A DNA stretch of 64,000 nt, taken from assembly GCF_022012305.1 (NCBI RefSeq), contig NZ_JAKLTM010000001.1, positions 1,054,001 to 1,118,000 on the forward strand, written 5' to 3'. The notes under the pieces were generated by a model that did not search any database, had not been told where the DNA came from, and saw nothing but the letters and a program-made list of their open reading frames with translations. Of the stretch, positions 8,235 to 16,466 are shown in pieces. Each line of letters begins with the position of its first letter. Position 1 is the stretch's first letter. Origin of the DNA: Ramlibacter paludis (GTDB taxonomy: Bacteria; Pseudomonadota; Gammaproteobacteria; Burkholderiales; Burkholderiaceae_C). A program made the position numbers and the translations under genes.

Positions 8235-8915
8235 ATGTCCGTGCCGTTCCGTATCGCGCCGCTCGCCGGCCTCCTGTTGCTCGCCGCCTCCTCGTTCGCA
8301 ACGGCCGAATCGCCGTTGCCGGACCCGGTGGCGCCGGCCGTGCTCGGCCGCCCGGTCGACCAGATCAAGCCGGTGCGTCCGGCGAAGAGCAAACCCGCGG
8401 CCAAGCCGGCGGCGGCACCGAAGACGGCCGCGCTGAAGCTGGTGCCGTCCCAATCCCTGCCGGTGCCGCTTGCGCCTGCGGCGCCCTCCGCTCCGCTCGT
8501 GCAGGCCTCCGTGCAAGCGGCTCCGGCAGCGCCCGCCGCGCCCGCGGCTACCCATGGCGCCAAGCAGGCGCTCGACGACCGCTTCGATCCCAACGCGCGC
8601 TTGGTCGACAACGTCGGCCAGGGTTCGCATCTCGCCAGGAAGCCGCTGCCTTCCGGCGCTTACTTCAGCAGTCGCACGCAGGCGATGCTGCGCCAGTACT
8701 ACGCCTCGCAACCCGCCTCGGGCAAGCCAGCCGGCTGGAAGATCGGCGAGCCGCTGCCGCCCAAGGCCGTGATGAGCGGCGTGCCCGACAACGTGCGTGC
8801 CGCGCTGCCGCGGCTGCCGCCCGGACACCAGTACGTGCAGGTCGATGGCGAAGTGGTGCTGCTCGCCCTGCCGTCGAAGATGGTGGTCGACGGCGTCAGC
8901 CGCAGCGGCTCCTGA
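8235..8915 (+). CDS. secreted RcnB/CigR-family protein
   Basis: A 226-residue exported protein, starting at ATG 8235 after GAGAGA. The signal peptide covers about residues 1-24 (LLLLAASSFATA). A low-complexity Ala/Pro/Lys linker runs to about residue 105. The C-terminal domain carries the RcnB-like pattern: PLPPKAVMSGVPDNVRAALPRLPPGHQYVQVDGEVVLLALPS-type strands ending in VVDGV. Family members include periplasmic RcnB, linked to nickel/cobalt homeostasis, and the anti-virulence protein CigR. The exact role here is unknown. It is convergent with nudC, with 19 nt between the genes. Confidence 0.75.
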   Translation: MSVPFRIAPLAGLLLLAASSFATAESPLPDPVAPAVLGRPVDQIKPVRPAKSKPAAKPAAAPKTAALKLVPSQSLPVPLAPAAPSAPLVQASVQAAPAAPAAPAATHGAKQALDDRFDPNARLVDNVGQGSHLARKPLPSGAYFSSRTQAMLRQYYASQPASGKPAGWKIGEPLPPKAVMSGVPDNVRAALPRLPPGHQYVQVDGEVVLLALPSKMVVDGVSRSGS

Positions 8916-8934
8916 GCGGCGCGCCCGCGGAGCT

Positions 8935-9759
8935 TCAGCCGGTTCGACCCGGCAGGTTCGCGCGAATCAGCTCGCCGGAGATCGACACCCCGGTCGCGAA
9001 CTCCGGCAGCGTGTCGCCGGGACCGAACCAGTGCGCTTCGGCGATCTCGCTGGTGTCGCAAGCGATCTCCCCGCTCTCCCACTCCGCCGTGAAGGCGATC
9101 ATCAGCGAGTGCGGAAACGGCCAGGACTGGCTGCCGAAGTAGCGCAGGTCGCGCACGCGCAGGCCGACCTCCTCGAACACCTCGCGGTGGACTGCGTCCT
9201 CGACCGACTCGCCCGCTTCCAGGAAGCCCGCCAGCGCGCTGAAGCGGCCGTTCGGTGCCGCCACGTTGCGCGCCAGCAGGATCGCATCGCCCTTCCTCAC
9301 CAGAACCATCATCGCGGGCGAGATGCGCGGATACGCCGCGTGGCCGCAGCGCGTGCAGCGCATGCAACGCTCGCCCGCCAGCGCCTCCATGGCGCCGCCG
9401 CAGGCGCCGCAGAAGCGATGCGTGCGCGCCCACTCGGCGATCTGGAAGGCGCGGCCGGCCACCGCCAGCAGGTGCGTGTCGACGGCGCCGAACAGCGAGC
9501 GCAAGGGCCGGAACGCGAAGCCTTCCGCCACCTGCGCATCGGCGGCCACCCAGGCCGCGCGGCAGTAGTGCTTGCCCAGCATGCCGACGGCGCGGGCATC
9601 GTCCAGCGCGATGCCGAGCGCCGCGCAGGCTTCGGCGTCGGGCAAGCCCAGGTCGGCATCGCGCACCAGCAGCGCGCCGCCGCGAAAGACGAAGATGTGT
9701 TCCTGCGCGCCGGGCTGCGGCGCGTGCAGCGGGACGAAATGGGCGGGGGTGACGAGCAT
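8935..9759 (-). CDS. nudC: NAD(+) diphosphatase (NADH pyrophosphatase) NudC
   Basis: A 274-residue Nudix hydrolase that splits NADH/NAD+ into NMN(H) and AMP and removes NAD caps from RNA. Domains in order: an N-terminal NudC-type domain (about 1-105), a zinc ribbon with cysteines C117/C120 and C135/C138, and then the Nudix domain. The Nudix box runs from G178 through E184 and R192-E-V-F-E-E-V-G199. The NudC signature SQSWPFPHS at 210-218 distinguishes it from other Nudix enzymes. It is cytoplasmic, a single gene, divergent from the ABC binding protein at 9865. Confidence 0.95.
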   Translation of the reverse strand: MLVTPAHFVPLHAPQPGAQEHIFVFRGGALLVRDADLGLPDAEACAALGIALDDARAVGMLGKHYCRAAWVAADAQVAEGFAFRPLRSLFGAVDTHLLAVAGRAFQIAEWARTHRFCGACGGAMEALAGERCMRCTRCGHAAYPRISPAMMVLVRKGDAILLARNVAAPNGRFSALAGFLEAGESVEDAVHREVFEEVGLRVRDLRYFGSQSWPFPHSLMIAFTAEWESGEIACDTSEIAEAHWFGPGDTLPEFATGVSISGELIRANLPGRTG

Positions 9760-9817
9760 CGCCCATCGTAGCGGCCGCCTGCGCGCCCCCGGGTTGCAAA
9801 CCTCCCGTCAGGGAGAT

Positions 9818-9835
9818 CTACGGGTTAACCCGTAG
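9818..9835. promoter_or_regulatory. perfect 18-bp palindrome, operator candidate
   Basis: CTACGGGTTAACCCGTAG reads identically on both strands. It lies between the divergent nudC and amino-acid-binding-protein genes, ending 29 nt before the ATG at 9865. Position and symmetry suit a dimeric regulator. It is not followed by a U-tract, so it is not an obvious terminator. Confidence 0.5.
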
Positions 9836-9864
9836 ACTCGCGCCTTTCCAGCTTCGACCTCCCC

Positions 9865-10773
9865 ATGCCGTTCCTCTCGCTGCGCGCGCTGCCGCTTGCC
9901 GCCTGCACCTCGCTTCTTCTCGCCTTCCCCGCCTTCGCCCAAGCCCCGGCCGACACGCTGGCCCGCATCAAGGAAACGCGATCGATCACGCTCGGCGTGC
10001 GCGAAGCCGCGCGTCCGTTCTCCTTCCTGAACGACCAGAAGCAGCCGGTGGGTTACTCCGTCGACCTGTGCCTGGCCGCGGTCGACGAGATCAAGCGCAC
10101 CCTCAAGCTGCCCGAGCTGAAGGTGAACTACAAGACGGTCAGCGGACCGGAGCGCATCCCCAAGCTGGAAAGCGGCGAGATCGACCTGGAGTGCGGCTCC
10201 ACCACCAACACCAAGGCGCGCCAGGAAAAGGTGGCTTTCAGCTACACGATCTTCGTGGCCGGCATCCGCGTGCTGGTGCCCAAGGGCACCAAGGTGGATT
10301 CGGTGAAGGACCTCGTGGGCCTGCCGGTGGCCCTGAGCAAGGGCACCACGTCGGAGAAGCTGTTCACGCAGCTCAATACCAGCGAGGTGAAGATGCAGCT
10401 CACCACCTTCGCCAGCAACGGCGAGGCCTACCAGGCGCTGAAGGACGGCCGGGTGCGCGCGTTCCCGCAGGACGACTCGCTGCTGGTCGGCATGGCCTCG
10501 CACGACAACGCGCTCGACCGCCTCGACCTGAGCAGCGTGGTGCTGTCGGTCGAGCCGTACGCGATCATGATGCGCAAGGGCGACGCCGCCCTCGGCGCCG
10601 TGGTCGATCGCACGCTGGCGCGCCTGTACACCGGCGGCGACATCGACGCGCTGTACCGCAAGTGGTTCACCACCGAGCGCCTCAACATCGCGATGAGCCG
10701 CCTCACGCGCGACAGCTTCACCCGCCCGAACAAGGAGTCGGGCGTGGCGATGCTGCTGGGGTACTCGCTCTAG
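9865..10773 (+). CDS. amino acid ABC transporter substrate-binding protein (GltI-like)
   Basis: A 302-residue periplasmic type-3 binding protein of the glutamate/aspartate GltI group. The signal peptide covers residues 1-26 (SLLLAFPAFA then QAPAD). The mature part opens with the usual TLARIKETRSITLGVREAARPFSFL. It contains PVGYSVDLCLAAVDEIKR, the loop ERIPKLESGEIDLECGSTTNTKARQ-type motif, and a C-terminal DIDALYRKWFT helix. It would deliver acidic amino acids to an ABC permease. No permease or ATPase gene lies next to it, so its transporter must be encoded elsewhere. A palindrome just upstream may control it. Confidence 0.9.
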   Translation: MPFLSLRALPLAACTSLLLAFPAFAQAPADTLARIKETRSITLGVREAARPFSFLNDQKQPVGYSVDLCLAAVDEIKRTLKLPELKVNYKTVSGPERIPKLESGEIDLECGSTTNTKARQEKVAFSYTIFVAGIRVLVPKGTKVDSVKDLVGLPVALSKGTTSEKLFTQLNTSEVKMQLTTFASNGEAYQALKDGRVRAFPQDDSLLVGMASHDNALDRLDLSSVVLSVEPYAIMMRKGDAALGAVVDRTLARLYTGGDIDALYRKWFTTERLNIAMSRLTRDSFTRPNKESGVAMLLGYSL

Positions 10774-10785
10774 GCAGCCTGCAGC

Positions 10786-11661
10786 TCACTGCATGCGGCC
10801 GAACTTGCCGGCGTTGAAATCCTCGAACGCCTGCACGATCTCGGCCTGGCTGTTCATCACGAACGGCCCGTAGCCGACCACCGGCTCGGCGATCGGCTCG
10901 CCGGACAGCAGCAGCAGCTTGGCGTCGCCGTTGGCCTCGATGCGGATCTCGCGCCCCTGCGCCGACAGCGTCGCCATCTGCGCGGGCCGCAGCACGGTTT
11001 CGCCGTTGACCTCGATCGTTCCATCCAGCACCACCAGCAGGCTGGTCCAGCCCTCGGGCTGCGCCAGCGACACCGTGCGGCCCGCCTGCACGCGCACGTC
11101 CCACACGTTCATGGGCGTGAAGGTCTGCGCGGGCCCGCGCACGGCGCCGAATTCGCCCGCGATCACGCGCACCTGGCCGGCCGGCGCCGCCGAAGCATCC
11201 GCCAGCGGCACCACCGGGATGTCGGCGTTCGTGATGGCCTGGTAGCCGGGCGCAGCCATCTTGTCCTTGGCCGGCAGGTTCACCCACAGCTGCACCATCT
11301 CGAACGGGCCGCCGGTGCGCGCGAAGTTCGTGGAGTGGAACTCCTCGTGCAGGATGCCGGCGCCGGCCGTCATCCACTGCACGTCGCCCTTGCCGATGAC
11401 GCCGCCGCGGCCGGTGGAATCGCGGTGTTCCACCTCGCCGTCGTAGACGATGGTCACGGTCTCGAAGCCGCGGTGCGGATGCTGGCCCACGCCGCGGCGC
11501 GCGCTGGTGGGCTCGAAGCGCGTCGGCGCGCCGTAGTCCAGCAGCAGGAAGGGGCTGCGTTCTTCCGCGCCCGACTGGTAATCGAACATGCCATGCACGG
11601 GAAAGCCGTCGCCCACCCAGTGGCGGCCGGGGGCGCTGCGGGTCGAGAGGATTTTCTTCAT
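10786..11661 (-). CDS. pirin family protein
   Basis: A 291-residue bicupin of the pirin family. The metal-binding set of the N-terminal cupin is intact: H61, H63, H105 and E107 (QHPHRGFETV and GILHEEF). The C-terminal cupin spans about 175-270. Bacterial pirins are cytoplasmic, and some oxidise quercetin-like flavonoids; the physiological role here is not evident. It is a single gene convergent with the binding protein at 9865. The ATG at 11661 gives the standard pirin N-terminus. Confidence 0.92.
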   Translation of the reverse strand: MKKILSTRSAPGRHWVGDGFPVHGMFDYQSGAEERSPFLLLDYGAPTRFEPTSARRGVGQHPHRGFETVTIVYDGEVEHRDSTGRGGVIGKGDVQWMTAGAGILHEEFHSTNFARTGGPFEMVQLWVNLPAKDKMAAPGYQAITNADIPVVPLADASAAPAGQVRVIAGEFGAVRGPAQTFTPMNVWDVRVQAGRTVSLAQPEGWTSLLVVLDGTIEVNGETVLRPAQMATLSAQGREIRIEANGDAKLLLLSGEPIAEPVVGYGPFVMNSQAEIVQAFEDFNAGKFGRMQ

Positions 11662-11747
11662 GGCTGCAAGATGAGGCGAAAACCGGGGCGCGACAAGCCT
11701 GCCGGGTGCAACGCAGCGTCCCATGGCCGGGACGGTGGGTGAGCCCT

Positions 11748-12725
11748 TCAGGCCGCCGCGGGCCGCTGCAGCCCCAAGCGATCCAGCGCTTGCGCGACCA
11801 TCCGCTCGACGATCGCAGCGGCGGGTTCGATGGCATGCACCAGGCCGGCGGCTTCGCCGAACCAGACCGCGGTGTTCTCGGGGTCTCCCGCCTCGAACGC
11901 CTGCCGGTAGCGCGGACCTTCGACCGCGACGGCCTGGGCCAGGTCGGCTTCGCGGCCGTGCCAGCGTTCGGTGAACGCGTTGCGCCGGATGCGCGCGGTG
12001 AAGCCCGGCGGCCAGGCGAGCTCGCGCGCGATGTCGGGCAGGCGCGTGCGCAGCGTGCCGTCGCCGTCCGAGGCCACGATCGCCTGGTGGTGTCCTTCCT
12101 TCACCAGCGCCTCGCGCGAGGCCCAGAGGCGCGTGCCGACCAGCACGCCATCCGCGCCCAGCATCAGGGCCGCCGCCAGTCCCCGGCCGTCGGCGACGCC
12201 ACCGGCAGCCACCAGCACCGTTTCGGGCGCATGCGCGGCCAGGTAGTCGGCCACCTCGGGAACGAAGCTGAACGTGCCACGCAGGGCACCGTGGCCGCCC
12301 GCCTCGGCCCCTTGGGCGACGACGACGTCGGCCCCGGCCTCGACGGCATCGCGCACGTGCTGCATGTCCTGGCACTGGCAGACGAGTGCCGCGCCCGCCG
12401 CGTGGATGGCGGCCGCGAAGGGGCGCGGGTCGCCGAAGGACAGCATCACGGCGGCCGGCCGGTGCTCCAGCGCCGCGGCCAGCAGCGAAGGAGACTTCGC
12501 CAGCGACCAGGAGATGAAGCCGACGCCGATGCGTTCGCCTTCCGCGAGCGCGAACTGCTGTTGCAGCCACGGCAGGTCGCCGTAGCCGCCGCCGATCAGG
12601 CCCAGCCCGCCGGCGCGGCTGACCGCCGCAGCGAGCGCCCCGCCCGCGGCGAAGGCCATGGGCGCGGATAGCAGCGGGTGCCGCAGCTGCAGCACCCGGG
12701 TGAGGCGTGTGGCGAGTTCAGGCAT
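11748..12725 (-). CDS. nitronate monooxygenase family protein (2-nitropropane dioxygenase-like)
   Basis: A 325-residue FMN-dependent TIM-barrel enzyme. The start of the barrel reads LRHPLLSAPMAFAAGGALAAAVSRAGGLGL. The flavin/active-site loop AQGAEAGGHGALRG carries the expected His (H145), and AAGGVADGRGLAAALMLGADGV is the phosphate-binding region. Family members oxidise alkyl nitronates to carbonyl compounds and nitrite; some homologues are misnamed, so the substrate is uncertain. It is cytoplasmic, divergent from the PACE transporter with only 30 nt between start codons. Confidence 0.88.
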   Translation of the reverse strand: MPELATRLTRVLQLRHPLLSAPMAFAAGGALAAAVSRAGGLGLIGGGYGDLPWLQQQFALAEGERIGVGFISWSLAKSPSLLAAALEHRPAAVMLSFGDPRPFAAAIHAAGAALVCQCQDMQHVRDAVEAGADVVVAQGAEAGGHGALRGTFSFVPEVADYLAAHAPETVLVAAGGVADGRGLAAALMLGADGVLVGTRLWASREALVKEGHHQAIVASDGDGTLRTRLPDIARELAWPPGFTARIRRNAFTERWHGREADLAQAVAVEGPRYRQAFEAGDPENTAVWFGEAAGLVHAIEPAAAIVERMVAQALDRLGLQRPAAA

Positions 12726-12755
12726 GCGGAAGTATGTCCTTAGAATCCGTTCTCC

Positions 12756-13187
12756 GTGACACCGACAACCCGCCGCGTCCTGCAGGCCATCCTCTACGAA
12801 GTCATCGCCATCGCCGCCGTCGGCCCCGTGCTGAGCATCGCTTTCGACGAGCCCCAGTCCTCCACCTTCGGGCTGGCCGTCGTCCTGTCGACGATCGCCT
12901 TGGCGTGGAATTACGCCTTCAACTGGATCTTCGAGCGCTGGGAGTCTCGCCAGGCGGTGCGAGGCCGTTCGTTCGCGCGGCGGCTGGCGCACGGCATCGG
13001 CTTCGAAGGCGGCCTGGCGGTGATCCTCGTTCCCGTGATGGCCCTCTGGCTGCAGATCTCGCCGGCGACGGCCTTCGTTGCCAACCTGGGGCTGCTTGCC
13101 TTCTTCTTCGTCTATGCGCTGGCCTTCACCTGGGCCTTCGATCGCGTCTTCGGCTTGCCTGCATCGGCCAGGCAAGGGGCGAAGTAG
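12756..13187 (+). CDS. PACE family efflux protein (AceI-like, bacterial transmembrane pair)
   Basis: A 143-residue inner-membrane protein with four predicted helices, made of two bacterial-transmembrane-pair repeats. AceI of Acinetobacter exports chlorhexidine and short diamines, and its essential Glu15 matches E15 here (LYEVIAI). Other conserved elements are ALAWNYAFNWIFERWE at the end of repeat one and YALAFTWAFDRVF at the end of repeat two. The start is GTG 12756. No ribosome-binding site is visible, but TAGAAT lies 9 nt upstream, so the mRNA may be leaderless. Drug specificity cannot be read from the sequence. Confidence 0.88.
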   Translation: MTPTTRRVLQAILYEVIAIAAVGPVLSIAFDEPQSSTFGLAVVLSTIALAWNYAFNWIFERWESRQAVRGRSFARRLAHGIGFEGGLAVILVPVMALWLQISPATAFVANLGLLAFFFVYALAFTWAFDRVFGLPASARQGAK

Positions 13188-13208
13188 CGCCCCTGCCTGG
13201 CGTGGGGA

Positions 13209-13433
13209 TCAGCGACGCGCCAGCTGCTCGCGGTGCAGCTTGTGCTTCGCGTGCATGTGTCCGGCCGCACAGCCTGCGGCCGCGCCCAGGGCGGTGTGAT
13301 GGCCGAGGGTATGGCCGCCGACGGCGCCAGCCGCCGCGCCCTTGAGGCAGCCCGCCTGCGCGCCCGCGGAAAGCATGGCGAACACCATGCACAGCGAGAT
13401 GCCGGGGGCGCGGGCCTTGGTCACGTTCTTCAT
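13209..13433 (-). CDS. small exported Gly/Ala-rich (glycine-zipper-like) protein
   Basis: A 74-residue protein with a signal peptide (residues 1 to about 25, ending AGAQA). The mature part is Gly/Ala-rich with GAAAGAVGGHTLGHHTALGAAAGCAAGH, typical of glycine-zipper membrane-associated peptides. It ends in a His/Lys/Arg-rich tail. ATG 13433 is preferred because AGGAG lies 7 nt upstream; ATG 13436 directly before it is the alternative. It resembles small osmotically or stress-induced envelope proteins, but no function can be assigned. Confidence 0.6.
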   Translation of the reverse strand: MKNVTKARAPGISLCMVFAMLSAGAQAGCLKGAAAGAVGGHTLGHHTALGAAAGCAAGHMHAKHKLHREQLARR

Positions 13434-13436
13434 CAT

Positions 13437-13786
13437 GGAACTCCTGGAAAGTGGTTGATGCGTGCAATGTGCGCCGGCGGCCGGGGCGCGCCTGTCGGTG
13501 GCATGCCGTGTTCTTGCCGCAGGTCGCACCGCTGCATGCGTCGGCCTATGTCGTCATGCGCCTGACCGGAACCTGAACGCACGCTTCCGGATGCGCCGCG
13601 GTACGCAGGCGCGAGTCGGCTTCCCGTCAGGCGACCATCCGTTGCGGCCTGCGCGCCGGCAACGCAAATCCGACGCATCGCGGCAGGACCGGCCGACACC
13701 CGCAGCCGTGCGGGCCGCGCAGCATGCATGCGTGCCGGCGATGACGCCGGTGCATCCCATCAACCCCATAGCAAAGGGAGTCACCC
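13437..13786. other. 350-nt intergenic region, no gene seen
   Basis: This separates the divergent genes of two exported proteins (13433 minus, 13787 plus). The open frames across it have no ribosome-binding site or recognisable protein, and I reject them. It should hold the promoters of both neighbours. I see no clear -35/-10 pair, palindrome or hairpin that I would name. Confidence 0.6.
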
Positions 13787-14200
13787 ATGTTCAAGAAATC
13801 CATCTTCGCCGTCGCCGCCGCGTGCAGCTTCGGCCTGGCCTGCGGCGCTTTCGCGGCCGACGCCACCGGCATGTCGAAAGACCAGTACAAGGCGGGCAAG
13901 GACAAGATCGAGGCCCAGCACAAGGCCGACAAGAAGGGCTGCGACGGCATGAAGGGCAACGCCAGGGACGTGTGCGAGAAGGAGGCCAAGGGCAAGGAGA
14001 AGGTCGCCCTGGCGCAGCTCGAGGAGCAGTACAAGCCGAGCGCACGCCATGAGAAGGAAGCGGAGCGCGCCCAGGCCAAGGCGAATTACGAGGTCGCCAA
14101 GGAGAAGTGCGAGGACATGAAGGGCAAGACCGAGCGCGACTGCAAGACGCAGGCGAAGGCGGAGCTGCACCAGGCGAAGGCGGACACCGCCGCTCACTGA
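13787..14200 (+). CDS. exported Lys-rich protein with paired-Cys repeats
   Basis: A 137-residue protein with a signal peptide (about 1-24, SFGLACGAFAAD) after an AAGGGAGT site. The mature part is highly charged and helical. It contains two copies of a 20-residue unit of the form KxCDxMKGNxxDVCxxEAK (one near residue 50, one near residue 110), each with two Cys separated by ten residues. The protein at 26647 carries three such units and shares the KxEAQHKADKKGCDxMKGNA opening, so the two are paralogues. The units could form periplasmic disulfide-stapled helical hairpins. Automatic annotation often calls such proteins TolA-like; I see no TolA domain. Confidence 0.75.
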   Translation: MFKKSIFAVAAACSFGLACGAFAADATGMSKDQYKAGKDKIEAQHKADKKGCDGMKGNARDVCEKEAKGKEKVALAQLEEQYKPSARHEKEAERAQAKANYEVAKEKCEDMKGKTERDCKTQAKAELHQAKADTAAH

Positions 14201-14224
14201 GCAGCAGGTCCCAGGAGAGGCTGC

Positions 14225-14824
14225 TTACGCGAGCAGCTTCTTCGCTTCCTTCGGGTCCAGCCCGTACATCTCGGCGAACTCGGCGACGGACTTGCCGCTG
14301 GCCTGGAAGGCGTTCTGCAGCGCTTCGCGCCGCGCGCCCTTCTGCGCCACGACGGCCAGGGCCTCCTCGAGCATCGCATGCAGGTTGTCGTCGCTGGCGG
14401 TGAAACGCTCGCGGTAGGCCTCGCGGGTCATGCCCGATGCCTCGACGGCGGCCGCCAACTGCGCGACGGCGCGTTGGCGCGCCTGCTCGGGCGACCGGCC
14501 GCTGTGGCGCCGGTACAGCTCCAGGATGGCGTGATGCACGTGTTCCGGCGCCACCGGTTCCACCGGCTTGCCCTGCAGGTCGTGGCGCGGCAGGCCGGAG
14601 GCCACGGCCTCGATGTAGCGGTTGGAGCGGGTGTGCAGGCCGAGCGCGGTCTTGAGCTCGGCCGCCGGCAGCGCCTCCGGATGCGCCGCCACCAGGTCTT
14701 CGAAAACGCCGAGCTTGAGCGGAAGGAAGCGCGCACCGAACAGCCGGGGGTACAGCTCGAACAGCTTGTGCAGGAGCGGGTGCACCGGTCGGGGTGGCTT
14801 GCGTGCGGTCGATTCTTGGGTCAT
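14225..14824 (-). CDS. ProQ/FinO-family RNA chaperone
   Basis: A 199-residue cytoplasmic protein. The ProQ/FinO domain covers about residues 15-115, with HPLLHKLFELYPRLFGARFLPLKLGVFEDL, LHTRSNRYIEAVASGLPRHDLQG and PVEPVAPEHVHHAI. The C-terminal third is an unusual helical extension (SGMTREAYRERFTASDDNL, then a segment ending in YGLDPKEAKKLLA) rather than the Hfq-like Tudor domain of Escherichia coli ProQ. Proteins of this family bind structured small RNAs and mRNA 3' ends. The start is ATG 14824. It is a single gene, convergent with the gene at 13787 (24 nt between). Confidence 0.9.
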   Translation of the reverse strand: MTQESTARKPPRPVHPLLHKLFELYPRLFGARFLPLKLGVFEDLVAAHPEALPAAELKTALGLHTRSNRYIEAVASGLPRHDLQGKPVEPVAPEHVHHAILELYRRHSGRSPEQARQRAVAQLAAAVEASGMTREAYRERFTASDDNLHAMLEEALAVVAQKGARREALQNAFQASGKSVAEFAEMYGLDPKEAKKLLA

Positions 14825-14930
14825 GGTTGCAGGGGCGAGTCTACCGACGAACGGGTGTCGATCCGGCACTGCCTCGTTCGTCGTCATGAATGAGGGCGGA
14901 TGGCCGCCCTGGAACCTCAAGGAGACCGGG

Positions 14931-15359
14931 ATGCGATTCATGGTGATGGTGAAGGCGACGAAGGACAGCGAAGCGGGCGTGATGCCGACCGCCGAGGAGT
15001 TCACCGCGATGGGCGCCTTCAACGAGGAGCTGGTGAAGGCCGGCGTGATGGAAGCGGGCGAAGGCCTGCACCCGAGCTCGCGCGGCGCGCGGGTCGCGTT
15101 TTCCGGCAAGGACAGGCGCGTGATCGACGGGCCGTTCACCGAGACCAAGGAGCTCGTCGCGGGCTTCTGGATCTGGAAGTGCGCTTCGCTGCAGGAGGCG
15201 ATCTCCTGGGTGAAGAAGTGCCCGAACCCGATGCGCACCGATTCCGAGATCGAGATCCGGCAGATCTATTCGGCCGAGGACTTCGGCGACGCCTTGCCCG
15301 CCGAGGTGCGCGAACAGGAAGAGCGCTTGCGCAAGGAAGCTGCTTCGCGCGCCGGATAG
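14931..15359 (+). CDS. YciI-like (DGPF-domain) protein
   Basis: A 142-residue cytoplasmic protein of the YCII/DGPF family. The ferredoxin-like core runs from MRFMVMVKATKDSE to the diagnostic IDGPFTETKELVAGFWIWKC at about residues 65-85. It then continues through EAISWVKKCPNPM and an acidic C-terminal helix. Members are often encoded next to extracytoplasmic-function sigma factors, but none is present here. The start at 14931 has AAGGAG seven bases upstream. The role is unknown. The tandem GNAT gene follows after 11 nt and may be co-transcribed. Confidence 0.88.
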   Translation: MRFMVMVKATKDSEAGVMPTAEEFTAMGAFNEELVKAGVMEAGEGLHPSSRGARVAFSGKDRRVIDGPFTETKELVAGFWIWKCASLQEAISWVKKCPNPMRTDSEIEIRQIYSAEDFGDALPAEVREQEERLRKEAASRAG

Positions 15360-15370
15360 ACTCCGGGCCC

Positions 15371-16423
15371 ATGGCCCCCGCGAGCGCGTCCGTCGAGATC
15401 CGTCCTTTCGATCCCCGGTCCGCGAGCAGGGCGGACTGGGAAGCGCTGCACGCCTACCGCCGGCAGCGCGCGGCCGAGGAATTCCCGGACGCGCCCTTCC
15501 TGCAGGACGCGGACTTCGAACACGAGGCGCAAAGGCACCTCCTCTTCGTCCTGCATCACCGCTTCCTGGCGCTGAGCGCGGGCGAGATCGTGGGCAACAT
15601 CATCTTCGGCGTTCGCCGGCCTGGCACGGAGGGCTACGACGCCTACGCCCCTTACGTCGACATCTTCGGCGGCGTGCTGAAGCAGCAGCGGCGCCGCGGC
15701 GTGGGCCGGGCGCTGTTCGCGCACCTGCACGACTTCATGGTGGCCAACGGGAAGTCGCTGGCCTCCATCAAGGTGCTGTTCCCGGACGGCCATGGCTTCG
15801 TCGCCGCCACGGGCGCGCAGGCCAAGTTCCGCAGCGTCGAAAACCACCTGGCGTTCGGGGACGTGCCGTGGGCGCAACTGCCTGCGTGGCGCGACCGCAT
15901 CGAGACGGACCATCTTCCGCTGCGCTGGGAGATGCATGTGCCGCGCGTGCCGATCGCGCGGCTCGCCCAGCTCATGGCGCCTTTCAGCAACCTGAGCAAC
16001 CAGCAGCCGCTGGGCGAACTGGAGATGCCGCGCATCCGCTACGAGCTCGCTGCCTTCGAGGCCTGGTACCGCGAGCTGGACCTGCACGGCGGCGAGCATT
16101 ACCTGCTGCTGCTCAAGGACGGGGACGAGGTCGCCGCCGTGTGCGACGCGAACTGGGACGCACGGGTCCCCGGGCGCGTGCACCAGTCCTTCACGGCCGT
16201 GGCGGCACCGTGGCGCAACCAGGGCGTGGCGCAGGCCACCAAGGCGGCGATGCTGCTGCTGGTGCGCGAGCGCAGGCCGGAGGTGACGACCTTCACCACC
16301 TACAACGCGCAGTCCAACGCGCCGATGCTGGCCGTCAACCGCAAGCTCGGCTTCCGCGTGCACCGCGAGGAATGCACCTACCAGCTCTCGCGCGACGCCC
16401 TGGGCGCCTTCCTCGGCGCCTAG
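15371..16423 (+). CDS. tandem GNAT-domain N-acetyltransferase
   Basis: A 350-residue protein with two acetyltransferase folds. The first (about 5-165) has the acetyl-CoA loop QRRRGVGRALFAHL. The second (about 195-345) has a weaker loop RNQGVAQATKAAMLLLV followed by the typical NAQSNAPMLAVNRKLGFR. A paralogue with the same layout lies at 43644. The architecture resembles mycothiol synthase-type or aminoglycoside-type double GNATs, but the substrate is unknown. There is no ribosome-binding site before ATG 15371; TAGACT is 8 nt upstream, so the transcript may be leaderless or translation coupled to the YciI-like gene. Confidence 0.85.
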   Translation: MAPASASVEIRPFDPRSASRADWEALHAYRRQRAAEEFPDAPFLQDADFEHEAQRHLLFVLHHRFLALSAGEIVGNIIFGVRRPGTEGYDAYAPYVDIFGGVLKQQRRRGVGRALFAHLHDFMVANGKSLASIKVLFPDGHGFVAATGAQAKFRSVENHLAFGDVPWAQLPAWRDRIETDHLPLRWEMHVPRVPIARLAQLMAPFSNLSNQQPLGELEMPRIRYELAAFEAWYRELDLHGGEHYLLLLKDGDEVAAVCDANWDARVPGRVHQSFTAVAAPWRNQGVAQATKAAMLLLVRERRPEVTTFTTYNAQSNAPMLAVNRKLGFRVHREECTYQLSRDALGAFLGA

Positions 16424-16428
16424 GCCGA

Positions 16429-16458
16429 TTGCTCCCCTGCTCAACAAAGCTTTATCAT
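16429..16458 (+). promoter_or_regulatory. candidate promoter giving a near-leaderless mRNA
   Basis: TTGCTC (16429-16434) and TATCAT (16453-16458) are 18 nt apart, and ATG 16467 follows the -10 box by only 8 nt. The overlapping AACAAAGCTTTATC (16443-16456) is the inverted, 12-of-14 match of a motif in the palindrome at 17087. Confidence 0.45.
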
Positions 16459-16466
16459 CGGGGTCC

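Noticed and set aside
14825..15238. N-terminal extension of the ProQ-family protein
   Set aside because: The ProQ domain and a normal start begin at 14824. The extension is antisense to the YciI-like gene.
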